DNA from: Bacteroidota bacterium
GTDB taxonomy: Bacteria; Bacteroidota; Bacteroidia; 2-12-FULL-35-15
Assembly (NCBI GenBank): GCA_029237775.1
Contig: JAQZBR010000005.1
Span: 124,001-188,000, forward strand
Direction of reading: 5' to 3'
Length of the DNA stretch: 64,000 bases
Each line of letters starts with the position of its first letter. Position 1 is the stretch's first letter. The notes under the pieces were generated by a model, which saw only the letters and a program-made list of their open reading frames with translations, was not told the origin of the DNA and searched no databases. The translations under genes and the position numbers were made by a program. Shown piece after piece: positions 51,212 to 58,782 of this stretch.

Positions 51212-51913
51212 ATGCATCAGAAACATATATTACTGGTTGAGGACGAAGAACACCTTCTGAAAATCATCCGCTTGAATCTTGAGCTGGAAGGATATTCTGT
51301 GGTTTCGGCAGTTACAGGAATCGAAGCTCTGAAGGAATTCAGAAAAGGTACCTATGATATCATTCTGCTTGACGTGATGCTTCCGGAAATGAATGGATTT
51401 GATGTTTGTGAAGAGATCAGAAAAGAGAACAAAGAAGTTCCTGTATTATTCCTGACTGCTAAGGGCTCCGGTGAAGATCGCATTCAGGGCCTGAAGCTTG
51501 GGGCAGACGATTACCTGACCAAACCTTTTAACCTTGAAGAATTATTATTAAGAATACAGATCCTGTTAAAACGAAGCAACAATAATCGTTCGACAGCCCC
51601 CGCGGTTCCTGACATTTTTAAAATTGGCAACAATGAGATCAACTTTATCACTTACGAGATCGTTGATGTAAATGGAGACAAAACGCAGATCAGTAAGCGG
51701 GAAATCGCATTATTAAAATTACTGATCGAAAGAAAAAATGAAGTGATCTCACGTGAAGAGATCCTGGATAAGGTCTGGGGAACTGATGTGTATCCATCCT
51801 CCCGCACCATCGACAATTACATACTTGCTTTCAGAAAATATTTTGAAAAGAACCAGCGTGAGCCGGAACACTTCCATTCGATAAGGGGTGTTGGGTATAA
51901 ATTCACGGAGTAG
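51212..51913 (+). CDS. OmpR/PhoB-family response regulator
   Basis: 233 residues. Receiver domain with acidic 'VEDEEH' (10-12), phosphoacceptor Asp54 in 'LLDVMLPEMNGF', Thr in 'LFLTAKGSGEDR' and Lys in 'YLTKPFNLEELLLR'. The winged-helix DNA-binding domain ends in 'RTIDNYILAFRKYFEK' and 'SIRGVGYKFTE'. No kinase gene is adjacent, so it is an orphan in this window. Its promoter region is shared with divergent mqnE. Family certain, targets unknown. Confidence 0.94.
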   Translation: MHQKHILLVEDEEHLLKIIRLNLELEGYSVVSAVTGIEALKEFRKGTYDIILLDVMLPEMNGFDVCEEIRKENKEVPVLFLTAKGSGEDRIQGLKLGADDYLTKPFNLEELLLRIQILLKRSNNNRSTAPAVPDIFKIGNNEINFITYEIVDVNGDKTQISKREIALLKLLIERKNEVISREEILDKVWGTDVYPSSRTIDNYILAFRKYFEKNQREPEHFHSIRGVGYKFTE

Positions 51914-51914
51914 C

Positions 51915-51947
51915 TTTTTACCACTAAGCACTGAGAAAGCACTAAGA
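51915..51947. repeat. Dispersed repeat family A, copy A5
   Basis: TTTTTACCACTAAGCACTGA followed by GAAAGCACTAAGA, 1 bp after the regulator stop and 34 bp before B3. Confidence 0.65.
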
Positions 51948-51981
51948 ATTTTTGTATAAAAACGGCATGGCGAGCGTTAGA

Positions 51982-52039
51982 GTCATCCTGAACTGGTTTC
52001 AGGATCCGCGCGCAGATTCTGAAATAAATTCAGAATGAC
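51982..52039. repeat. Dispersed repeat family B, copy B3
   Basis: GTCATCCTGAACTGGTTTCA continues into GGATCCGCGCGCAGATTCTG and ends CAGAATGAC; nearly identical to B1 over about 58 bp. Confidence 0.75.
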
Positions 52040-52061
52040 CTTCACACAGACCCCGGGTATT

Positions 52062-53549
52062 CTAGATGATAAAACTCCCCCTCTTAATAAAATCAACACT
52101 CTTCTCAATCTCCGTATACATGATCTTATCTACATCCACAAAAGGAACTTCATTTCTAAAGTCATCGACAAATTTTTCTATGAAAGGTGATGATTTTGCA
52201 GGCCTTCTGAACTCCAATGCCTGAGAAGCATTGAACAGCTCGATCGCAATAATTCGCTGAACATTCAGCACAACCTTATAACATTTAGTTGCCGCGTTTG
52301 CGCCCATTGAAACGTGATCTTCCTGTCCGTTCGAGCTCACTATCGAATCAACTGAAGCAGGTGAGCACAATTGTTTGTTCTGACTCACAATGCTCGCTGC
52401 TGTATACTGCGGGATCATGAATCCGGAGTTAAGTCCGGGCTGGGCAACCAGAAATGGCGGTAAACCACGCAAACCGGAGATCAGCTGATAAGTCCTTCTT
52501 TCCGAAATGTTCCCCAATTCCGCTAAAGCGATGGCTAAGAAATCGAGCGCCAATGCAAGCGGCTGACCATGGAAATTTCCTCCGGAGATAATTTCATCTT
52601 CATCCGGAAAAACGGTCGGGTTGTCGGTAACAGAATTTATCTCAGTAAGAAAAACATTACTCACGTATTCAAACGTATCCTTCGAAGCTCCATGTACTTG
52701 CGGAATACAGCGAAATGAATATGGATCCTGTACATGTTCTTTATGCCTTGTAATAAGCTCACTTCCGCTTAATAGTTTGCGCATGTTATTGGCAGTATCT
52801 ATTTGTCCTTTGTGCGGACGAATTGCATGTATATGCGGTTTGAAAGGATCGATCCTTCCATCAAATGCTTCTAAAGAAACAGCCGCAGTAATATCCGCTG
52901 CGTTGCTTAAATTCTTTGTTTGCAGTAAACACCAGATCCCATAAGCACTCATGAACTGTGTTCCGTTAAGCAAAGCTAAACCTTCCTTCGATTTCAGCTG
53001 AATAGGTTTCCAGTTCATTTCCTTTAACACCCATGAAGCATCTTGTCTCACATCGAGATGATACACTTCGCCCATTCCCAGCAATGGCAAACTTAAATGT
53101 GCAAGAGGCGCCAGATCTCCTGAGGCACCCAATGAGCCCTGCTGATAAACGATTGGTAAAATATCATTATTGAAAAAATCAACAAGCCGCTCAACAGTCT
53201 GTAACTGCACAGCGGATTTACCGTACGCAACTGCCTGAATTTTCAGCAGCAACATGATCTTTACAATTTCCTGAGGCACTTCATCACCGGTCCCGCAGGC
53301 ATGAGACATCACGAGGTTTGTCTGTAACTGCTCCAGTTCATTATCCGGAATGATCACATTACACAAAGAACCGAACCCTGTGTTGATCCCATAAATTGGG
53401 CTCTCCTGAGATTCCATTTTTTTATCGAGGTACTCGCGGCAGCGGGTAATATTATTTTTAGCTTCATCCGAAAGGACAAGCTTTTTGTTGTTTGATATGA
53501 TCTCGGAGATTGTGTTGAGATCAAGGAGCTGGGTTGTTATTTGATGCAT
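52062..53549 (-). CDS. hutH: Histidine ammonia-lyase
   Basis: 495 residues; deaminates histidine to urocanate, the first step of histidine use. The MIO cofactor forms from Ala-Ser-Gly in 'GSLGASGDLAPLAHLSL' (near 143). Other landmarks are 'YGINTGFGSLCNV' (near 53) and 'SGGNFHGQPLALALDFLAIA' (near 313). Length is typical. No other hut genes are nearby. The gene is bracketed by repeats: A5 and B3 downstream, and the inverted-repeat GxxExxY element beginning 2 bp upstream of its ATG, so its promoter must lie in that element. Confidence 0.95.
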   Translation of the reverse strand: MHQITTQLLDLNTISEIISNNKKLVLSDEAKNNITRCREYLDKKMESQESPIYGINTGFGSLCNVIIPDNELEQLQTNLVMSHACGTGDEVPQEIVKIMLLLKIQAVAYGKSAVQLQTVERLVDFFNNDILPIVYQQGSLGASGDLAPLAHLSLPLLGMGEVYHLDVRQDASWVLKEMNWKPIQLKSKEGLALLNGTQFMSAYGIWCLLQTKNLSNAADITAAVSLEAFDGRIDPFKPHIHAIRPHKGQIDTANNMRKLLSGSELITRHKEHVQDPYSFRCIPQVHGASKDTFEYVSNVFLTEINSVTDNPTVFPDEDEIISGGNFHGQPLALALDFLAIALAELGNISERRTYQLISGLRGLPPFLVAQPGLNSGFMIPQYTAASIVSQNKQLCSPASVDSIVSSNGQEDHVSMGANAATKCYKVVLNVQRIIAIELFNASQALEFRRPAKSSPFIEKFVDDFRNEVPFVDVDKIMYTEIEKSVDFIKRGSFII

Positions 53550-53551
53550 TT

Positions 53552-53597
53552 GTTTACCACTAAGGCGTTTTCACCACAAAGGCGCAAAGACGCGAAG
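53552..53597. repeat. Dispersed repeat family A, copy A6 (double unit)
   Basis: A partial unit (TTTACCACTAAGGCG) is followed directly by a second unit (TTTTCACCACAAAGGCGCAA then AGACGCGAAG). Confidence 0.65.
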
Positions 53598-53668
53598 ATT
53601 TTTCTTTTTAATATGTAGTTCAAAAAATGTTTGTTCACTTCACAATTGAAATTACGCTTTTAGAGACA

Positions 53669-54073
53669 TTAATTGCTGTATGTTTTATAATATTTGTTTA
53701 CAAACCGTTGAATTCCTTGTTTCATTAGAGGCACATTAAAATTAACAAGAAAACCGAAACGTTTATCAGTTAATTTTAAATACGAAATTGTTTGTGCAAT
53801 ATAAACGGGAGGCACTGTTTCGGCTGATTTTAATTCAAGGATGATCTCGTCTTCAACAAGTATGTCGATTTTAAATTCTTTAGATAACTGAAACGACTTA
53901 TACATTAACGGGATGACTACCTGATTTCTAGCCTTGATACCTCTTAGCTCAAATTCCTTCATCAAACATATTTCATAAACCGATTCCAGCAAGCCAGGCC
54001 CCATCTCCTTGTGAACTGCAACACAAGCGTCCACTATTTCCTTCGCCAGACATTCAAGCTTTTCTCTTTCCAT
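53669..54073 (-). CDS. GxxExxY protein (PD-(D/E)XK-like)
   Basis: 134 residues. The family motif is 'GPGLLESVYE' (G-x-x-E-x-x-Y, near residue 26), and a nuclease-like core follows in 'FKIDILVEDEIILELKSAET' (D...E-x-K, near 68-87). The C-terminal 'AQTISYLKLTDKRFGFLVNF' is also family-typical. GxxExxY proteins are common in Bacteroidota with no proven role. The D/E-x-K pattern suggests a nuclease fold, which is inference. It is the only gene between two inverted family A repeats. Confidence 0.88.
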   Translation of the reverse strand: MEREKLECLAKEIVDACVAVHKEMGPGLLESVYEICLMKEFELRGIKARNQVVIPLMYKSFQLSKEFKIDILVEDEIILELKSAETVPPVYIAQTISYLKLTDKRFGFLVNFNVPLMKQGIQRFVNKYYKTYSN

Positions 54074-54180
54074 CCATTAAGTGATTAACCCTTTATGCTT
54101 TAAACGTAATTTTGACTATTTACAATGTGTATTCTTTGTGAACAAACATCAACGAAGCAATCACTTCAATAACTTTTTTC

Positions 54181-54209
54181 TTTGCGCCTTTGCGCCTTAG
54201 TGGTAAAAA
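54181..54209. repeat. Dispersed repeat family A, copy A7 (inverted)
   Basis: TTTGCGCCTTTGCGCCTTAG then TGGTAAAAA; the inverse of A6, 13 bp past the end of hisS. Confidence 0.7.
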
Positions 54210-54222
54210 CCTTTCTCGTGAT

Positions 54223-55581
54223 TTATTTTAATTTTTGAATTATATCTTCGATTCTTATTTTCTCCTGCTCCCCGCTGCTCATATTCTTCAACGTCAGCAT
54301 ACCGCTTTGCATTTCATCACTTCCTACTATGCAAACAAAAGGGATCTTTTTATCATCAGCATATCCCATTTGTTTTTTCATTTTCGCTCCGGCATCGGGA
54401 TAGATTTCTGAATTAATTCCGGCTTTGCGGACCTGCGCCAATAGTGGTAAGCAATAATTCTGTTCGGCTTCACCGAAAGTGACAAACAAAACTTTTGTGC
54501 TTGCAGCAACCGATTCCGGGTATAAATTCATTTCATTCAACACATCGTAGATACGATCTGCACCGAAAGAGATCCCGACTCCACTCATATTTGGCAATCC
54601 GAAAATGCCTGTGAGGTCATCATATCGTCCGCCACCGCAAATACTGCTGCTGAGAGTTCCGACATTTGCTTTGACCTCGAAGATAGCACCTGTGTAATAA
54701 TTTAATCCGCGCGCAAGTGTAATATCCAGCTCGACTTCAGCAGTGTTCAGTTTTAAAGCTTCGACAGTTTTGAAAATATATTCAACCTCTTCAATTCCTT
54801 TCACACCAATCTCAGATGATGATAATAATCCTTTCAGAAAATTCACTTTTTCCAGTATTGTTCCCTTGAATTCAATAAGCGGCTGTAATTTTTGAATTGC
54901 TGCTTCACTTATCCCATTCTCCTGCAACTCCTTAATTACGCCATCAGCACCGATCTTATCAAGCTTATCAATAGCAACCGTGATCGTGATTATTTTTTCC
55001 TTCTCACCGATAACTTCCGCGATTCCTCCTAGGATCTTTCTGTTGTTGATCTTTATAACAACAGGAACTTTCAATGTTGTAAAAACATCATCGATCATCT
55101 GTGTTAATTCAACTTCGTTGATCAATGCATTACTTCCGATGACATCTGCATCACACTGATAAAATTCGCGGTAACGGCCTTTCTGCGGACGATCTGCACG
55201 CCATACGGGCTGTATTTGATAACGCTTGAAAGGGAAGGTTATTTCACTTTGGTGTTGAACAACGTAACGTGCAAAAGGGACTGTCAGATCATATTTAAGG
55301 GCTTTCTCTGAGATCTTATTTGTAAGCTGTTTTGCTTCCAGGTTCATATCAACTCCGGATTTAAAATCCCCTGAATTCAAAATCTTAAAAATCAACTTGT
55401 CTCCTTCATCCCCATACTTACCCATTAGCGTAGAAAGATTCTCCATTGCCGGAGTTTCAATAGGCAAATAACCAAAGCGTTGAAAAACCTTTTTAATAGT
55501 ATCAAAAATATAGTTCCTTCTCACCATTTCCTGTGGTGAAAAATCGCGGGTTCCTTTAGGGATTGAAGGTTTTTGTGCCAT
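54223..55581 (-). CDS. hisS: Histidyl-tRNA synthetase
   Basis: 452 residues; class II synthetase charging tRNA-His. Motif 1 is near '[20 protein letters not shown]' at the N-terminus, and motif 2 is '[20 protein letters not shown]' (near 121). The histidine-specific loop is '[15 protein letters not shown]' (near 284), and motif 3 is '[17 protein letters not shown]' (near 333). A C-terminal anticodon-binding domain is present ('[20 protein letters not shown]'). Length is slightly above the 420-430 common in other phyla. Family A repeat A7 lies just past its stop. Confidence 0.96.
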   Translation of the reverse strand: MAQKPSIPKGTRDFSPQEMVRRNYIFDTIKKVFQRFGYLPIETPAMENLSTLMGKYGDEGDKLIFKILNSGDFKSGVDMNLEAKQLTNKISEKALKYDLTVPFARYVVQHQSEITFPFKRYQIQPVWRADRPQKGRYREFYQCDADVIGSNALINEVELTQMIDDVFTTLKVPVVIKINNRKILGGIAEVIGEKEKIITITVAIDKLDKIGADGVIKELQENGISEAAIQKLQPLIEFKGTILEKVNFLKGLLSSSEIGVKGIEEVEYIFKTVEALKLNTAEVELDITLARGLNYYTGAIFEVKANVGTLSSSICGGGRYDDLTGIFGLPNMSGVGISFGADRIYDVLNEMNLYPESVAASTKVLFVTFGEAEQNYCLPLLAQVRKAGINSEIYPDAGAKMKKQMGYADDKKIPFVCIVGSDEMQSGMLTLKNMSSGEQEKIRIEDIIQKLK

Positions 55582-55739
55582 ATTTTATTCCAGAATTTTC
55601 GAATCCTGAATCCTGGATCCGCTCGCGAATATCGGCATTTTTTCCCTTCTAAGCTTGCCGTTAGTCCTCAAATATCCTATGCTCGTCCGCCATATTTCTG
55701 TGTTCCTATAAAAGCCTGATAATGATAGCCTAAGAATGT

Positions 55740-55747
55740 TATTTTTG
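55740..55747 (+). promoter_or_regulatory. -7 element for the S46 peptidase
   Basis: TAttTTTG, ending 29 bp before ATG 55777. Confidence 0.45.
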
Positions 55748-55776
55748 TACCTCTCTAAACAAGAAAAACTCTCTTA

Positions 55777-57951
55777 ATGAAAAAGATATTTACAATCATT
55801 TCCGCCCTGTTTGTAACAGGAGCAACAATTGCAGATGAAGGCATGTGGTTGCCTGCACTATTGAAGAATAATTATGCTGAAATGCAAAAGCTCGGATTAA
55901 AATTAACTCCGGAGCAATTGTACGATGTTAACCACAGCAGCCTGAAAGACGCCATAGTCTGGTTCAACGGAGGCTGTACTTCTGAGATCATCTCCGAGCA
56001 AGGGCTTCTTTTGACAAACCACCATTGCGGTTACGAGGCTATCGCGAATCACAGCACTACCGGTGATAACATCCTTGACAACGGTTTCTGGGCTAAATCT
56101 TTCGCTGAAGAAAAACCTAATGAAGGCATGTGGGTTTCTTTGCTTGTCCGCATGGATGATGTGAGCGACCGCGTAAACAAAGCTCTTGCGGGTGTTGACC
56201 CTAAAATGGCTGATGCAAAAAAGAGCGAGATCTTCAAAGAGATCGAAGGAGAGATCAAGAAAACAGGTTACGATGCTCAGGTGAAATCAATGTTCAAAGA
56301 CAATGCTTTTTATCTTTTTGTTTTTGAAAAGTTCACTGACGTTCGTCTGGTTGCTGCTCCTCCGCAATCGATCGGGAAATTTGGTGGCGATACTGACAAC
56401 TGGATGTGGCCTCGTCACACGGCTGATTTTTCTATGTTCCGTATCTACGCGAACAAAGACAACAAGCCCGCTCCATATTCAAAAGAAAATATTCCTTACA
56501 AGCCGAAGAAGTCATTACCGGTTTCTCTTAAAGGTTTAAATGAAGGTGATTATACAATGATCTTCGGTTACCCTGGAAGAACGAACCGTTACGAAACTTC
56601 ATACGGGATCCAGCTAGCTATTGAAAAGATCAATCCAACGATCGTTGCTCTGCGTGATGTACGTTTAAGTGCATGGAAAGAAGAGATGGACAAGTCTGAC
56701 AGCGTTCGTTTATTAATGTCATCTCAGTATGCCAAGATCTCCAACTACTGGAAATATTATATCGGCCAGACCGAGCAGTTAAAGCATTTGAAAGTTCTTC
56801 AGGAAAAGCAGGAAGCTGAAAAGAAGTTTGCTGACTGGAGTAAAAACAAAGCGGAATACGCTTCTATTCTTAGCAATTTCGAAAAGGCTTACAAGGATTA
56901 TAATAACTATGCTTTACATGCAACATATTTCCGTGAAGGTGTATTGGGTTCAGCGATTATTTCATTTGCTTCAAATTTCACTACACTTGAAAAAGCGTTG
57001 AGCGGTGATTCTAAAAATGCTGAGGAGATCACAAAGACAGTTGAGAATATAAAAAAGGCGGAAGCTAATTTCTATAAATCATTCAATCCAAAAGCGGAAG
57101 AAAAAATCCTTGCGCGTTTCACACAAATGTTCTATGAAAACGTTGCGCAGAGGCAGCATCCTCAATACTTAACTGATCTCGCTAAAAAGAGCAAGGGAGA
57201 GAATAACACTTCGAAATTCAATGCATTTGCAGCAAAAACATTTGAAAAGAGCTTCCTTTCTTCTAAAGAAAAAACAGATAAATTCCTTGCAAACCCGGAT
57301 TTGAAGAAACTTCAATCGGATCCTGCTTATGCTTATTTCAAAGCCTTTTACGATAATTACATGACCAATGTAAAATCTCATATCGATGACTTTAATATCA
57401 TCAATAATGAAGAAGGAAAGAAATATGTTAAGGCTTTGATGGAGATCAACGCAGGAAAGAACTTCTACCCTGATGCAAACAGCACAATGCGTATGACTTA
57501 CGGAACTGTTAAATCATACCAGCCGAAAGATGGTGTGGATTATAATTACTTCACAACATTGAACGGGGTAATGGAAAAAGAAAATCCGAATGAATTTGAG
57601 TTCCGCGTTCCTGCTAAACTAAAGGAACTTTACAAAGCGAAAGATTACGGTCAGTATGCAAATGCCAAAGGAGAGCTTGATGTTGCGTTTATCAGCAACA
57701 ACGACATTACCGGTGGTAACTCCGGAAGTCCGGTTATCAACGGTAACGGAGAGCTTGTAGGTTTAGCTTTTGACGGTAACTGGGAAGCAATGAGCGGGGA
57801 TATATATTTCGATCAGAAATACAAACGTACGATCAGTGTTGATATCCGCTATGTATTGTTCCTTATCGACAAGTTCGGTGGCGCAAAGAACCTGATTGAC
57901 GAGATGAATATTGTGAGAGGTGATTCTTCTCCGGTAAAAGGCACGAAGTAA
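55777..57951 (+). CDS. S46-family dipeptidyl-peptidase, DPP7-like
   Basis: 724 residues with a signal peptide (ending TIADEG). It removes dipeptides from the N-terminus of peptides in the periplasm. The triad is His ~82 in 'LLLTNHHCGYEA', Asp in 'DTDNWMWPRHTADFSM' (near 206) and Ser 649 in 'ITGGNSGSPVING'. The residue 18 after the Ser is Gly ('LAFDGNWEAMSGD'). That position is Gly in DPP7 (broad, hydrophobic P1) but Arg in DPP11 (acidic P1), so DPP7-like specificity is inferred. The length matches the family (about 710-720). Confidence 0.93.
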   Translation: MKKIFTIISALFVTGATIADEGMWLPALLKNNYAEMQKLGLKLTPEQLYDVNHSSLKDAIVWFNGGCTSEIISEQGLLLTNHHCGYEAIANHSTTGDNILDNGFWAKSFAEEKPNEGMWVSLLVRMDDVSDRVNKALAGVDPKMADAKKSEIFKEIEGEIKKTGYDAQVKSMFKDNAFYLFVFEKFTDVRLVAAPPQSIGKFGGDTDNWMWPRHTADFSMFRIYANKDNKPAPYSKENIPYKPKKSLPVSLKGLNEGDYTMIFGYPGRTNRYETSYGIQLAIEKINPTIVALRDVRLSAWKEEMDKSDSVRLLMSSQYAKISNYWKYYIGQTEQLKHLKVLQEKQEAEKKFADWSKNKAEYASILSNFEKAYKDYNNYALHATYFREGVLGSAIISFASNFTTLEKALSGDSKNAEEITKTVENIKKAEANFYKSFNPKAEEKILARFTQMFYENVAQRQHPQYLTDLAKKSKGENNTSKFNAFAAKTFEKSFLSSKEKTDKFLANPDLKKLQSDPAYAYFKAFYDNYMTNVKSHIDDFNIINNEEGKKYVKALMEINAGKNFYPDANSTMRMTYGTVKSYQPKDGVDYNYFTTLNGVMEKENPNEFEFRVPAKLKELYKAKDYGQYANAKGELDVAFISNNDITGGNSGSPVINGNGELVGLAFDGNWEAMSGDIYFDQKYKRTISVDIRYVLFLIDKFGGAKNLIDEMNIVRGDSSPVKGTK

Positions 57952-57968
57952 ATCAATCTTATAAAATG

Positions 57969-58000
57969 AAAATCCCTGCTGATGCTTCAGCAGGGATTTT
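57969..58000. terminator. Terminator shared by the S46 peptidase and GAF genes
   Basis: AAAATCCCTGCTGA / TCAGCAGGGATTTT, loop TGCT, then TTATTTTT; it can act on both strands. Confidence 0.85.
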
Positions 58001-58018
58001 TATTTTTCGGTCGTTCTA

Positions 58019-58585
58019 TTATTCTTTGTTAAAAACATTAAACTCATCCTTTTTCGCATTTTCTAAAAATTCGTTTTTTTGAGCGGCTCTTAATTTGAGT
58101 TCTTTCATAATTGTTTCAGCAAATTGCTTTAACAGGTCAGTTTCTTTGTCTGAAAAGCTGCGTGGCTCTTTATCAACAATACAAACCGTACCGATATGGT
58201 TGCCTTTACTAGTTGTAATGGGAACACCTGCATAAAAACGCAAACCGAACTCACCGGCAATAAGGGGATTATTAAGCAGACATGGTTCTTTTAATGCATC
58301 TTCAAAAATCGTTGGATCAGGATCCAGTACTGCGAGCGAACATAAACTCATTCCGCGGTCAACAACGTTGACGCCTTCCATCCCCGCGTTGCCCTTAAAT
58401 TCCACATGTTCTTTTGCAACCATTGAAATCAAAGCAATAGGTGTATCGAAGGTTTCCGCAATTATTTTCGCGATAGTAGTAAAATATTTATCAGGTAATC
58501 CATTGAGTTCCACATAGTAGGCAAGCTCCTCTAGCCTTTCCTCATCATTCTGCGGGACAATAGGCTTTCCAAAAGTATTATTCAT
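58019..58585 (-). CDS. GAF-domain protein
   Basis: 188 residues from ATG 58585 (a TTG one codon earlier is less likely). One GAF domain spans about residues 30-165: 'FTTIAKIIAETFDTPIALIS', 'EHVEFKGNAGMEGVNVVDRG', 'LRFYAGVPITTSKGNHIGTV'. A short helical, Lys-rich tail follows. GAF domains bind small ligands or chromophores; here no output domain is attached. The 'FYAGVPI...G..IGTVCIVD' pattern is the common cytosolic sensor type. Its partner is unknown. Confidence 0.88.
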   Translation of the reverse strand: MNNTFGKPIVPQNDEERLEELAYYVELNGLPDKYFTTIAKIIAETFDTPIALISMVAKEHVEFKGNAGMEGVNVVDRGMSLCSLAVLDPDPTIFEDALKEPCLLNNPLIAGEFGLRFYAGVPITTSKGNHIGTVCIVDKEPRSFSDKETDLLKQFAETIMKELKLRAAQKNEFLENAKKDEFNVFNKE

Positions 58586-58734
58586 CAAATTATTCTTTCC
58601 CGTTAATCATAAAAAGTCGTACCAGAACCTTCCAGATAGAGCTGTTCACGAGCCAATGACCAACTAGCTCAATACAATTAAGATCTGTATTATTATTTGG
58701 ATAAGAACCTCACAAGGCTGGATAGAAAAAAAAG

Positions 58735-58758
58735 CGGCCTGCTGATGTCAGCAGGCCG
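58735..58758 (-). terminator. Terminator of ettA
   Basis: CGGCCTGCTGA / TCAGCAGGCCG with a 2-base loop; on the minus strand it is followed by CTTTTTTTT. Confidence 0.85.
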
Positions 58759-58782
58759 TTTTCTTTTAATTCATTTGCCGTA

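Larger units (their letters stand above)
53552..54209. mobile_element. Candidate element: GxxExxY gene bounded by inverted family A repeats
   Basis: The left end (53552-53597) reads TTTACCACTAAGGCG and then a second unit TCACCACAAAGGCGCAAAGA. The right end (54181-54209) is inverted (GCGCCTTAGTGGTAAAAA). Subterminal ATGTTTGTTCAC (53627-53638) has its exact inverse GTGAACAAACAT at 54138-54149, and AAATTACG (53649-53656) matches CGTAATTT (54105-54112). Only the GxxExxY gene lies inside. No target-site duplication and no transposase are seen, so mobility is inference. Confidence 0.5.

Noticed and set aside
53552-54209. Target-site duplication around the GxxExxY element
   Set aside because: The flanks (GATGCATTTG and CCTTTCTCGT) share no direct repeat, so insertion by a cut-and-paste mechanism is not shown.
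55594-55630. Sequence GAATCCTGAATCCTGGATCC resembling repeat family B
   Set aside because: Only a short CCTGAA/GGATCC match; it lacks the inverted ends and core palindrome, so not counted as a copy.
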